Assembly: GCA_015486075.1 (NCBI GenBank)
Contig: WFSG01000001.1
Location: forward strand, 1-53,250
Length of the DNA: 53,250 nucleotides
Direction: 5' to 3'
Origin: Deltaproteobacteria bacterium
Lineage (GTDB): Bacteria; Desulfobacterota; Desulfomonilia; UBA1062
The notes beneath the pieces are model-generated. The model was not told the origin of the DNA. It was given only the letters and a program-made list of their open reading frames with translations, and made no database searches. Within the stretch, counting starts at the first letter, position 1. Every line of letters starts with the position of its first letter. Of the stretch, positions 8,634 through 17,681 are shown one piece after another. Position numbers and translations under genes: made by a program.

Positions 8634-10455
8634 CCTTTTGCACAAGCCCTAGCTCTATCAACCTGTCCAAGGATGGCACGCCTCTGCTGTCCCAGCCCCT
8701 TAGTTCATAGTACTCGTCCAGCATGCTATCCAGCCTTTCCAGTGGTACGTACCTGCCTTTTGAGGGACCACTTGGTATGGGCTCATGGGTTACCCTGTAT
8801 GGAAGCGTGTCGCTCTCTCTGTCCAGACCCCTACTCGTACCTATTAGCCTTTCCAGATTGTATATCCTTTCGGCAACCAGTTCTATATCTGCTGCATCCC
8901 TGTCAAGGCCCGTGACGTACCTCAGGAGGTCTGCAGTTCGCCCACTGATCTCCATGCCCAGCACCCTTTCCTGGACAAACCTGCATATTACTAGAGAGTC
9001 CCCAAGCGTTGAGTTGTGCTGGCTTTTTATACAGTACTTGGCTGCATCCTCAAAACCAGGGTCCTTGGCCGGATCATCCTCTGGATACAAGGGCCTTGCA
9101 TCCTGGTGGCTCCCTCCCCTCGTGGATGTTGCGTAGGCAAGACCCATGGTCCTTATACCCCTTGCAGAATGTCCTGCTATCTCCAAGGACCTGGCCGTAT
9201 GTAAAAACCTTCCAGAATCCTTGCCTATTACGCGGGCAAGCCTCTGCGAGCCCATAGATAAAAGATCTCCTACCGGTGAAGACTTTAAAGCTGTTTCCCT
9301 TACCAGCTCGGCCAGGCCATGCCAGTCCCCGAATTTGAGTTCCACTCCACCCAGGTCTTCCCTCTTAAGGAGCCCCCTCTCCACACATTCGGTTAGAAAG
9401 GCAAGTGTAACACCGAAGCTTATAGTATCCATCCCCATCTCGTCGCAGGCAGCATTGGCATTGATTATGGAGACGAGGTCAGGGTTACCTAGCATGGAGC
9501 CCATTGAATAGAGTGTCTCGTACTCGGGTATCTTTACTTGTGTGCCCCTGAACATGCCTGATGGTACGCTTACCATCTTTCCACATGCGATGGGGCACCC
9601 GTGGCATGCAACATCCCGTATCTTCAACCTTGCTATCTCTTGTGCACGTATACTGGACGCACCATCAAATGTTTCGGACATGTTGTTCCGGGTCATCAGC
9701 TTACCCTTTGAGTTTATCATCTCCACGAGGAACGACGTACCATATTTCTTCAACAAGCCGATACTTGACTTTAGCTCAGGTGAATGTGTACGCATGAATT
9801 CCCTGAGTCCATCGGGATCGGCAACTACCGGCCTTTTGCCACCCCTTGCAACCACCGCCTTTAACATCTTTGAACCAAGCACGGCACCAAGCCCTCCCCT
9901 GGCCGAGATGCTTGTCCTAAACCCTGAACATACAACCGACGCAAAGAGCACCTGTCTCTCGCCGGCAGGTCCTATAATAGCCGCTTCAACCTTGCCATCT
10001 TTATGCCTTATGCGCTCAAGTGCTTCACCCGTTGTCAGCCCCCATATATCTCGAGCATCCCTTATCAAGATATTACCGTCATCTACCATGATGTACACGG
10101 GCGAATCTGCCTTACCCTTGATGGCAAGGTAATCATAGCCGCTTCTCTTCAAGGCTGCGGCAAAGTTACCACCAAAGTTGGAATCGAAGAAAAACCCGGT
10201 GATGGGTGATATGGATGCCATGTGCCCCCTGCCAGAACCCCAGAAAGGCGTTGCAGTAACGGGTCCTGTTGCAATTACCACAACATTCTCCTCGTCAAAC
10301 GCCCCGGTGCCAGGGGAGACAAGGTCATATATTACCTTTCCAGCAAAGCCGTTACCACCAACAAAGTCCCAGGCAAGATCCTCTGCAAGCGTGTCCGTGC
10401 TTACCTTGCCAGTGCTCAGATCTACCAGTGCTACCTTACCCATATATCCGTACAT
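8623..10455 (-). CDS. aor: tungsten-containing aldehyde:ferredoxin oxidoreductase
   Basis: AOR-family enzyme of 610 residues, predicted to oxidise aldehydes to carboxylates with ferredoxin, or reduce acids in reverse. The N-terminal domain contains GGNGFAGK, ATGPVTATPFWGSGRGH and ARGGLGAVLGSK, typical of the bis-pterin tungsten site. The [4Fe-4S] ligands are complete: C284, C287, C291 (CHGCPIAC) and C491 (DSLVIC), matching the positions known in the Pyrococcus furiosus enzyme. GAGGAG precedes the ATG. It shares its region with an alcohol dehydrogenase and transporters, fitting alcohol/aldehyde catabolism. A heptad repeat array fills the gap upstream, so it may have its own promoter. Confidence 0.93.
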   Translation of the reverse strand: MYGYMGKVALVDLSTGKVSTDTLAEDLAWDFVGGNGFAGKVIYDLVSPGTGAFDEENVVVIATGPVTATPFWGSGRGHMASISPITGFFFDSNFGGNFAAALKRSGYDYLAIKGKADSPVYIMVDDGNILIRDARDIWGLTTGEALERIRHKDGKVEAAIIGPAGERQVLFASVVCSGFRTSISARGGLGAVLGSKMLKAVVARGGKRPVVADPDGLREFMRTHSPELKSSIGLLKKYGTSFLVEMINSKGKLMTRNNMSETFDGASSIRAQEIARLKIRDVACHGCPIACGKMVSVPSGMFRGTQVKIPEYETLYSMGSMLGNPDLVSIINANAACDEMGMDTISFGVTLAFLTECVERGLLKREDLGGVELKFGDWHGLAELVRETALKSSPVGDLLSMGSQRLARVIGKDSGRFLHTARSLEIAGHSARGIRTMGLAYATSTRGGSHQDARPLYPEDDPAKDPGFEDAAKYCIKSQHNSTLGDSLVICRFVQERVLGMEISGRTADLLRYVTGLDRDAADIELVAERIYNLERLIGTSRGLDRESDTLPYRVTHEPIPSGPSKGRYVPLERLDSMLDEYYELRGWDSRGVPSLDRLIELGLVQKVMS

Positions 10456-10609
10456 GCCCTACTCCTCTGCGCCTGCATGTGGGATTATTTAACCACAGGC
10501 ATCGTTCTCCCTGGTTAATGCTTTTAGGTGCCATCCGTGGCGCGTTGGAAAAGCCGTCAGCATTAACCTCTCAGCGATCAGGTTATTTACCCAGCACCTC
10601 TGTGCCTAT

Positions 10610-10766
10610 CTCTTAACCTTTTGCTTTTTTCCTTTTTTTGCCCGGCACCTGTGCCTTACGCCTTGTCTTTTACTTTGTGCCTCTGCGCCTTTGTCCCTTT
10701 GTGCCTAAGGCCTTGAGCCTTCTACCTTATGCCTTACACCTTAAACCACCTTATACCTTTATCATA
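10610..10766 (-). repeat. GGTNNNR heptad element, copy 1
   Basis: On the minus strand this reads as successive 7-nt units (GGTATAA, GGTGTAA, GGCATAA, GGTAGAA) and then GGCACAAAG-type units. A degenerate form of the central block (GGTGCCGGGCAAAA) lies at about 10629-10650. The first units are inside the end of the adh gene: its stop codon TAA is part of a GGTATAA unit. The array fills the space between adh and the aor promoter region (10456-10610), where I see no other feature. See copy 4 for the full element. Confidence 0.85.
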
Positions 10767-11761
10767 ACCTTTATTGCCTGGCCTGTGTCTATTCTTTCCC
10801 TGAACACACGTGGAAGATCATCTAGCCCTATCCTGTCTGTAACAAGTGGCCTGCCGTCGAGCTTGCCTTCTTTCATGTGTCCTAGGCATTCTTTGTTTTC
10901 CTCGTGCGTGTTTGAGTATGCTCCAGTCAGCCAGGGTTCCTTGAAATTGAGGGATATGGGCATTATGGTCTCATCTCTCATTATCATGCTTATAACGCAT
11001 ACTGTCCCAGCCACGCTTACCATGTTCATGGCATTCTGTATGGCACCACGGGACCCGGAACACTCGAAAACAGTATTAAAACCCCTTGAATCGGTAACCG
11101 CCATGATCTTGTCGTAGAAACCATCTTCCATTGGGTCGAAGACCGCATCTGCCCCGAGTTCCAATGCCAGTTTTCTCTTGTGCTCAAAAGGCTCAGACAG
11201 GTAGATTGGACCAAGTCCGTAAAGCTTTAATATCTCTACCAGGGCAAGCCCCACGGCTCCACCGCCTATCACGAGGGCAGAGCCTTCAGATGCCCTTGAG
11301 CATCTTAACCCATGTAGCGAGGTCGCAAAGACCTCTGCTAGGGCGGCATTCACGTAATCCACCTCGTTGGGTACTGGTATGAGCATGCCTGGGTATACCT
11401 TTACGTACTCGGCAAAGGCACCGTCAAGGTCACCTATACCTATGCTTCTCCTGCCCACCTGGCATAGGTAAGGCTTGCCCATAAGGCATTCCCTGCATTT
11501 TCCACAATAGGTAGGTCGTATTATCACGCGCATTCCTTTGTCAACTCCCCTAACATCCTTACCTGTGTCCTCTACGAAACCGCTTACCTCGTGTCCAAGG
11601 ACAGCACCGTCCCTTAAGGAGCCACTCTTAACCATGGAATGGTCTGATCCGCAGAAACCCACATTTACGACCTTTACCAGCACCTGGTCAGGATCAAGCC
11701 TAGGAATGGGTCTTTCTTCCACGACAAGTCCCTTTGACCTGTAATATGCAACTACTTTCAT
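10751..11761 (-). CDS. zinc-dependent medium-chain alcohol dehydrogenase
   Basis: MDR-superfamily dehydrogenase of 336 residues. Catalytic-zinc ligands are C37 (GFCGSDH) and H57-E58 (GHE); structural-zinc cysteines are C86, C89, C92 and C100 (YCGKCRECLMGKPYLC). A Rossmann fold begins at GGGAVGLAL near residue 167. Substrate preference cannot be read; the closest style is threonine/sorbitol/glycerol-type polyol dehydrogenases. It follows the DASS transporter gene by 14 nt, so import and oxidation of a substrate may be linked. The C-terminus KVMIKV runs directly into a heptad repeat that supplies the stop codon. Confidence 0.9.
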   Translation of the reverse strand: MKVVAYYRSKGLVVEERPIPRLDPDQVLVKVVNVGFCGSDHSMVKSGSLRDGAVLGHEVSGFVEDTGKDVRGVDKGMRVIIRPTYCGKCRECLMGKPYLCQVGRRSIGIGDLDGAFAEYVKVYPGMLIPVPNEVDYVNAALAEVFATSLHGLRCSRASEGSALVIGGGAVGLALVEILKLYGLGPIYLSEPFEHKRKLALELGADAVFDPMEDGFYDKIMAVTDSRGFNTVFECSGSRGAIQNAMNMVSVAGTVCVISMIMRDETIMPISLNFKEPWLTGAYSNTHEENKECLGHMKEGKLDGRPLVTDRIGLDDLPRVFRERIDTGQAIKVMIKV

Positions 11762-11775
11762 CTACATACCCCCTC

Positions 11776-13302
11776 TCAGTAAGTGTAAACACCGGTCAGG
11801 GGCCCAAGTAAGGCTATGACCAGAGTAAGCAGTATTGATATTACAATGGACATCATGACCCCTGCCTTTGCAAAGTCCTTTATACTGAAATACCCTGCTG
11901 TGTATGGTATCACATTAGTCGGGCTCTGAGTGACAAGTATAAAACCAAGCGAAGATGTAAATGCTGCAGGGCCAACAAGTATCCACGGATCCATGGAGAA
12001 ACCCTGTGCAAGTGAGATGAGTATTGGGATAACCACGATCCCAGTCACCGTGTTGCTGGCAAGGAAGATCTTAATGACCATCACAGAGGCAACGACAGCA
12101 AATATGAGTACAAGCGGGCCAAATGACTTAACGCCACCAAGAAAGGTGAGTGACAACCACCTTGCAGCACCAGTGTGAAAGGTCATCATGCCAAGTCCAA
12201 GTGACGCCATTATCAGTATGATGCTATCCCATGATATGTGCCTGGAGGCCCTCTCCCATGACATCACGTTGAACGGGGGCAGGAACAGAAGCATCCCACC
12301 AAGGATAGATACCATGCTTATGGGCAGGTCTATGCTTCCGCCTGTTACTGTCTTTATAACGGGATTGAATATCCACAGGGTTATTACTATGCCAAATACG
12401 ATCATGGTAGACTTTTCATCGCTGGAAAGTCTACCTAGTCCTGCCAGCTGTGTCTTTATGTCTTCCTTGGCAATGGGTATTCTCTTTGTCTCCGGAGGAA
12501 ACATGAGCAGTAGTAATGCCCAGCCAAAGGGTATAAGCATTAGAGATGCAGGTATACCGATCTTCATCCATTCCAGGAAGGATATGTTAACACCGCACAG
12601 GTCCCTCATAAAGTTAATTGCAATGGGATTGGGACCGCTACCCGCCGGAGTTGCTATGCCCCCGAACCCCGGGCCCCAGCAGGTGGCTATCATGAGCGCC
12701 TTGCCGAAATTGCTTTCAAGGGGCTTGGCATCCATGTTCTTGAGTATGCCTACACTAACAGGTAGCAGTATGGCTGCTACGCCCACGTTCGATATCCACA
12801 TGGAAAGGATCGTGCCAAGTACGAGAAATCCAAGTATCACCATCTTCGTGCTGGTACCCATCAGCCTGAGCATCAGTAGGGTCATGCGTTTTCCAAGGGA
12901 TGTCTCGGTAAATGCACCGGAGAGTAGAAACACGCCTAGGAAAAACAAGATAAGGTCGTTCCCGAAACTCATCCTGACTATCTCCTTGTAACCCGCTGCA
13001 ATGCCGTGAATCCTAACAATGTCACCATGCCTGATGATGGTCATACCGTCTGTCACACCTAGCACGGGCATCATCAGCATAACCATTACAGCTGTTATGT
13101 GGAAAGGCACGACCTCGGTTATCCAGTATATTATGGCAAGTAACAATAATGCCAAGCACATCCTTCCAGATTGGGTTAGAGCTACTTGCTCGGCCCCAAC
13201 ATGCATAGCCCGGGGGAGCGGCATGTTGATCACCAGTGCAAACACCACGAGACCCAGCACAATGTATGTTATCTGCCTTGTCCTTGACTGAGGTTTTTTC
13301 AC
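11776..13302 (-). CDS. DASS-family (SLC13) sodium:anion symporter
   Basis: Integral membrane protein of 508 residues with about 11-13 hydrophobic segments. It has the family pattern of an N-terminal ALLLLAIIYWITEVVPF helix, a SNVGVAAILLP hairpin-type motif near residue 170, and a related C-terminal SPTNVIPYTAGYFS motif. Members carry di- or tricarboxylates or sulfate with Na+. The start is GTG at 13302, supported by AGAGGTGAT. It precedes adh by 14 nt and follows the MFS gene by 84 nt on the same strand. The substrate is unknown; co-location with dehydrogenases suggests an organic acid. Confidence 0.88.
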   Translation of the reverse strand: MKKPQSRTRQITYIVLGLVVFALVINMPLPRAMHVGAEQVALTQSGRMCLALLLLAIIYWITEVVPFHITAVMVMLMMPVLGVTDGMTIIRHGDIVRIHGIAAGYKEIVRMSFGNDLILFFLGVFLLSGAFTETSLGKRMTLLMLRLMGTSTKMVILGFLVLGTILSMWISNVGVAAILLPVSVGILKNMDAKPLESNFGKALMIATCWGPGFGGIATPAGSGPNPIAINFMRDLCGVNISFLEWMKIGIPASLMLIPFGWALLLLMFPPETKRIPIAKEDIKTQLAGLGRLSSDEKSTMIVFGIVITLWIFNPVIKTVTGGSIDLPISMVSILGGMLLFLPPFNVMSWERASRHISWDSIILIMASLGLGMMTFHTGAARWLSLTFLGGVKSFGPLVLIFAVVASVMVIKIFLASNTVTGIVVIPILISLAQGFSMDPWILVGPAAFTSSLGFILVTQSPTNVIPYTAGYFSIKDFAKAGVMMSIVISILLTLVIALLGPLTGVYTY

Positions 13303-13386
13303 TGAATATCACCTCTTGATCCTAGTAAGGTATCCACAGAAAGGCTTATGCCAATGTAACTTGCTTGCATGCATTCTACCATAATT

Positions 13387-14676
13387 TCATTCCTCCGCAC
13401 TCAGCCTTATCTTCTCTACCTTTTCCATGTCTGAATCGTAGAAAAAGGAACCAATGAAGTAGAGGATGCTTGCAACCAGGGTGAACAGAGGCACCACGGT
13501 TAGTGCCGTGTGTATACCGTACCTGTCGGACAACATGCCCACCACCACTGGGCCCGTGGAGCTGCCGAGCAGATTTTGCACAATTACGCATAGGCTATAC
13601 GATACTGCCCTGAGGCCAGGGTGCACGACATCCTGTGTCACCGCAGCTGCTGCAGGTACAAAGGCAGCTGCGCATACACCCCCCACCAGGAAAGCCATGT
13701 ACTGTATACTACCCTTGAGAAAATAAAAGGCCACGAAGAAGACAAGCGCGGTTACAAAAGAAGATATTGAACTGAACACGAGCCTTGCATTGGATCGCCT
13801 CTTAAGCCACGTATCCGCAATGAAACCACCCAGTGGTGAGCCTATGATGGCAAGTAGCAACACAAGGCTTGCTTTCATGCTCGCCTTGTCCATAGGTAGA
13901 TGCTCTGTCCTGTAGAAATATGTTGGGAGCCAGCTCAAAAGGGCCGTGGTCACAAAGGTATTACCAGAGAAGGCGAAATAGGTGAGCATCAAAGATGGCG
14001 TGCCAACGAATTCGCGCATGATATCCTTGTACTTCATCCTGGTCTTCAGGCTACCTCGGTTGGTTGCTACTGTCTTTACAAGGTCAACTGTCTTGTAATC
14101 CTTTATCTTGAAAAACAGCACCGCCACTATGAAACCCGGCAAGGCAACAATACCAAATGCGTGCCTCCAGCCGAATTGTTCGGCAATGACCCCACCTATC
14201 ACTATGCCTAGTGCGCTGCCAAGGGGTATGGATGCATTCCATATGCCCATGGCCATAGCCCTTTTCTTGGGCGGGAAAAGAGCTGACATAAGGGCAGTGC
14301 CACCAGGTGCATAGCCTGCCTCTCCAATGCCGACCGTGGATCTCAGTGCAAAGAGCTGGACAAAGTTCCTTGTGAATGCACATAGGCCTGTTGCTATGCT
14401 CCATATTACGGCCATAATGCCTATGCTCTTTCTCCTGCTCCACCTGTCAACCACCACTGATGCAGGGATCGAGAAGGCTATTATCGACCAGTAAACAGCC
14501 GATACAAGCATACCGCACTCAGTATCTGAAAGACCCCAGTCATGCTTGAGAAAAGGAAAAAGCGAGACAACCACAAGGCGATCTATGTAATCAAACATGT
14601 AGACAAGGAAAAGAAGGGAGAACACGAAATAGGAATATCCCTTGGAGACCAGGTACTCTTCACTGTTGTTATTCAC
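13387..14676 (-). CDS. major facilitator superfamily transporter
   Basis: A 429-residue protein with 12 predicted membrane segments. MFS signatures are visible: MFDYIDRLVVVSLFPFLKHDWGLS in helix 1, the loop 2-3 motif with DRWSRRKSIG, and GIGEAGYAPGG in helix 4-5. The style resembles the anion:cation/hexuronate symporter group, so an organic acid is a plausible substrate. The start is GTG at 14676, with GGAGGG upstream. It may form an operon with the DASS and adh genes downstream. Confidence 0.88.
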   Translation of the reverse strand: MNNNSEEYLVSKGYSYFVFSLLFLVYMFDYIDRLVVVSLFPFLKHDWGLSDTECGMLVSAVYWSIIAFSIPASVVVDRWSRRKSIGIMAVIWSIATGLCAFTRNFVQLFALRSTVGIGEAGYAPGGTALMSALFPPKKRAMAMGIWNASIPLGSALGIVIGGVIAEQFGWRHAFGIVALPGFIVAVLFFKIKDYKTVDLVKTVATNRGSLKTRMKYKDIMREFVGTPSLMLTYFAFSGNTFVTTALLSWLPTYFYRTEHLPMDKASMKASLVLLLAIIGSPLGGFIADTWLKRRSNARLVFSSISSFVTALVFFVAFYFLKGSIQYMAFLVGGVCAAAFVPAAAAVTQDVVHPGLRAVSYSLCVIVQNLLGSSTGPVVVGMLSDRYGIHTALTVVPLFTLVASILYFIGSFFYDSDMEKVEKIRLSAEE

Positions 14677-14694
14677 TATACGATCCCTCCCTTC

Positions 14695-14970
14695 TCCTTG
14701 CCTGTTGCCAGATCTAAGACCACAGGCTGTTTGATAGCTTCCAGATCTCAGCTATTAGCAATCAATCTTCAGTCAGTATTCTAAACAAATACAAGGTCTT
14801 AGGTTTAAGGTGACGGGTTCATCAAGGAAGGCTGCAGCAAATCGTCCAAGTCCATTGTCAGTTGCCCGTGGCTAACATCGTACCTGTGTTCTCCAGCAGG
14901 ACAGCTGAGAGTACCAGCCCTTTGCCTTGCACCTTAAACCCTATACCCTATACCTTGTTCTCAACCTTTA
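14695..14970. repeat. heptad element, copy 2: degenerate, with opposed arrays
   Basis: The gap between the ThDP enzyme and the MFS gene holds two heptad runs facing each other. GGTCTTA-GGTTTAA-GGTGACG lies on the plus strand at 14794-14814, and units such as GGTATAG, GGTTTAA and GGTGCAA read on the minus strand at about 14920-14966, abutting the ThDP gene stop. The left part (14695-14780) resembles the AGATCTCAGCT-type end of other copies. The whole 290-nt gap has no gene. Confidence 0.6.
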
Positions 14971-16665
14971 ATACGCCTTGTAACTGCCGAGGTTTGCCAG
15001 GGCAACGCTACCTGGGCTTATGGTGGTCGGGTCTGTCATCACGTTTATGCAGGTGGTCTTTCCTGATGCAAAGGCCTCTTCTAGCGCAGGCCTTATGTCA
15101 TCTGGTTTCTCCACCTTGATGCCCTTGCCTCCCAGGGCCTCGACCAGCTTGTGGTAGTTCACCTCGCCTATGTACGAACCCTCCTTTATGGCATGCCCTA
15201 TCCTCAGCTCCTGGCTGTGCCTTATCATACCCCAGCCCAGGTCATTACTTATAACCACCACTATGGGAAGCCCCTTACGGATCGATGTCTCAAATTCCAT
15301 GAAGTTAAAACCAATGGAACCATCACCTGTTATAAGGCAGACCCTCTTGTCCGGGTTCATGAGCTTTGCCGCGTTGGCATATGGTAATCCAACGGCAAGG
15401 CAGCCATAGAGACCAGAGTCAAGATAATGCCCTGGCTTCCTTATCATCCTCGTGAGGCCCATCCATATCTGCGTATCCCCCCCATCTGCAACCACTATGT
15501 CATCATCACGATCCATAAAACTGTCCACCTCCCTTGCCAGCCTCATGGGGTGAATTGGTACGGCCTCGCTTTCCCAGTCCTTTGCAGCATCTTTCTTTGC
15601 ATCCCTGTCCGCCTGCCTGAGTTCATTTACCCAGGGAGCAAATCTCTGCCTTAGCTCCTCGGTCATGGACCTCTCGCTCACAATGGCATTGCACTGCTCC
15701 ATGAACAGACCAGCATCGCTCACAATGCCAAGATCTATCGTCCGATTCCTGCCTATTTCTTCAGGCATAATGTCCACCTGTACTACCTTTGCCTCTTTCT
15801 TGAATATCTCGCCGAATATGTAGTACAGGCTCAGCCGGGTACCTAGTAGTATCACGAGATCCGCGTTGGAGTTGGCGTATAGCGCTGCCCCCGGCCTGAT
15901 GGCAAGCGATGATTCAAAGCACAGCTCGTGCGTGTCAGGTATTGTACCCCTACCCATGCTAGAGGTGAATGCCGGTATACCAGTTGCTTCCACGAACCTG
16001 GTGAGTTCTTGAGACGCATCTGCATACCACGCACCGCTCCCAGCGATGATAACGGGTTTCTCCGAACGTGATATCATGTCCATCAGGCTAATGGCGCCTT
16101 TTACGTCAACTGCACGGGTATCGAGCTGGGTATGGTTCCTCTTGACACCTTCTTCGCTGGTCTCAGAGTTCAGCACGTCAACAGGCAGTTCAAGGTAAAC
16201 AGGACCTGGTCTCCCACTGATAGCTGTCCTGTATGCCATGTCAACAAACTCGGGTATCCTCTCCGGCTTGGGGCAAACAAGGGCCTTCTTTACCATAGGT
16301 TCTATTACAGGTAACTGGTTCATGTCCTGGAGATCCAGCTTTTCTATAGATTCCAGCCCAACACAGCCCGATATTAGCAAAAGTGGCGAGTTGGCAAGCC
16401 TTGCATTTGCAATGGGCGTAAGCGCATTTGTGAAACCAGGGCCTGCTGTAACCATTGCAACCCCTGGCCTACGCATGGTCCTTCCGTATGCCTCTGCCAT
16501 GAACACGGCAGCCTGCTCACTCCTGGTGTCGAAGAGCTTCACGCGTGTATTCTCTAGGTACTGGTATATGGGAGTAATGTGTCCTCCACTAAGAGTGAAA
16601 ATGTAATCAATACCCATGTCCACCAGTGCCTGCGCTGCCAGTGATGCCCCGATAGTTTTACCCAT
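14968..16665 (-). CDS. ThDP-dependent enzyme, acetolactate synthase / 2-hydroxyacyl-CoA lyase type
   Basis: A 565-residue member of the POX/AHAS-like thiamine diphosphate family. E50 (FDTRSEQAA) matches the conserved Glu that activates ThDP. Central domain and PYR-domain motifs include TAGPGFTNAL and GRPGPVYLELPVDV. The ThDP-Mg motif is GDGSIGFNFMEFETS followed by SND about 27 residues on. The PYR-domain layout resembles 2-hydroxyacyl-CoA lyase and oxalyl-CoA decarboxylase more than biosynthetic AHAS, and no regulatory subunit gene is adjacent. AAGGAGG precedes the ATG. It lies 17 nt downstream of the SDR gene, so a dehydrogenase-lyase pair acting on a hydroxy- or keto-acyl substrate is inferred. 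Confidence 0.82.
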   Translation of the reverse strand: MGKTIGASLAAQALVDMGIDYIFTLSGGHITPIYQYLENTRVKLFDTRSEQAAVFMAEAYGRTMRRPGVAMVTAGPGFTNALTPIANARLANSPLLLISGCVGLESIEKLDLQDMNQLPVIEPMVKKALVCPKPERIPEFVDMAYRTAISGRPGPVYLELPVDVLNSETSEEGVKRNHTQLDTRAVDVKGAISLMDMISRSEKPVIIAGSGAWYADASQELTRFVEATGIPAFTSSMGRGTIPDTHELCFESSLAIRPGAALYANSNADLVILLGTRLSLYYIFGEIFKKEAKVVQVDIMPEEIGRNRTIDLGIVSDAGLFMEQCNAIVSERSMTEELRQRFAPWVNELRQADRDAKKDAAKDWESEAVPIHPMRLAREVDSFMDRDDDIVVADGGDTQIWMGLTRMIRKPGHYLDSGLYGCLAVGLPYANAAKLMNPDKRVCLITGDGSIGFNFMEFETSIRKGLPIVVVISNDLGWGMIRHSQELRIGHAIKEGSYIGEVNYHKLVEALGGKGIKVEKPDDIRPALEEAFASGKTTCINVMTDPTTISPGSVALANLGSYKAY

Positions 16666-16682
16666 ATTTCATACCTCCTTTT

Positions 16683-17504
16683 TTATAGTTCCATTAATTG
16701 ACCGCCCGTTATGTTAATGGCTTGGCCAGTCATGTAAGACGACTCGCTGGATGCAAGAAAAGCCACGAGCGATGCTACCTCTGCAGGTTCGCCTATCCTT
16801 CCCAGGGGTATGGTCTTGCACATCTCCTGTACCCTCTCCTCCACGGTTGCTCCTAAAAACCTTGCCTCCAGAGAAAATCTCCATCTCTCGAGATCTGTCA
16901 TTATCTGACCTGGGCAGATTGCATTCACCCTTATTCCGGACGGTGCCAGTTCCCTTGCCATTACCTTGGTAAGCATTATCACTCCGGCCTTTGCCACTGC
17001 GTAGGCACCGTTAAAAAGGGGCGGAACCTTTCCCGCCCTTGATGCCGTGTTAATAATGCTACCTCCCCTTTTCAGCATCATCGGTAACAAGGCCCTTGAT
17101 ACCCTGAACGTACCGTGGAGGTTAGTATCTATGGTCCTCATCCAGGCCTCCTCGTCGTAATCCGCCACGGACGATGGTACCCCAAAGGACGCACCTGCGT
17201 TGTTGCACAGTACGTCCAGGCCCTCAAAGTTCTTGTCAACAATATCTGCCATCTCGCTTACAGAAGAGCTGCTTGTTATGTCCACGCTTACAGGTATGAC
17301 CTTTACACCAAACCCGCCTGCAAGTTCCTTTGAAATCTCTAGCATCTCTTCCCACTGATCGCCGGTGGACACAAGCATCCCAAGGTCTGCTATAACTATG
17401 TGCATCCCGAGTGAAGCAAGCTTACTTGCAATAGCATAGCCAATGCCTGTCTTCTTGCCTGAACCTGTTATAAGGGCTACCTTGCCTTCTAGGTCATTGT
17501 ACAT
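16683..17504 (-). CDS. short-chain dehydrogenase/reductase (SDR)
   Basis: Classical SDR of 273 residues. The cofactor motif is TGSGKKTGIG near residue 14, followed by CNNAG. The catalytic Tyr and Lys lie in AYAVAKAG, with Ser in IINTASRAG. The C-terminal MTGQAINITGG is the family end motif. An Asp (IADLG) after the second strand suggests NAD preference. It is the first gene of a two-gene unit with the ThDP enzyme and has the clearest promoter in the region. AAGGAGG precedes the ATG at 17504. Confidence 0.9.
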   Translation of the reverse strand: MYNDLEGKVALITGSGKKTGIGYAIASKLASLGMHIVIADLGMLVSTGDQWEEMLEISKELAGGFGVKVIPVSVDITSSSSVSEMADIVDKNFEGLDVLCNNAGASFGVPSSVADYDEEAWMRTIDTNLHGTFRVSRALLPMMLKRGGSIINTASRAGKVPPLFNGAYAVAKAGVIMLTKVMARELAPSGIRVNAICPGQIMTDLERWRFSLEARFLGATVEERVQEMCKTIPLGRIGEPAEVASLVAFLASSESSYMTGQAINITGGQLMEL

Positions 17505-17544
17505 GGTACCTCCTTCTTACCTATACTGAACATATTCCATAAAC

Positions 17545-17576
17545 TGAATAATATTCATTAATGACATGCATGTCAA
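17545..17576 (-). promoter_or_regulatory. SDR-operon promoter with overlapping 14-bp palindromic operator
   Basis: The minus strand shows TTGACA (complement of 17571-17576) and TATTAT (complement of 17548-17553) with exactly 17 nt between them. The perfect palindrome TGACATGCATGTCA (17562-17575) covers the -35 and spacer, the right place for a repressor. A second inverted repeat TGAATA-A-TATTCA (17545-17557) covers the -10. The same CATGCATGTCAAT occurs next to tetR at 7914-7926. Confidence 0.65.
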
Positions 17577-17681
17577 TGCTTTTTTTTAACAGTAGGTAAC
17601 GGTCTTACAGCGGGCTACTTTAAAACAGACTTGTTCACCAGGTTTTTCCCCTTATGCCTTGGTCTTAGCTGAAGGTTATCC

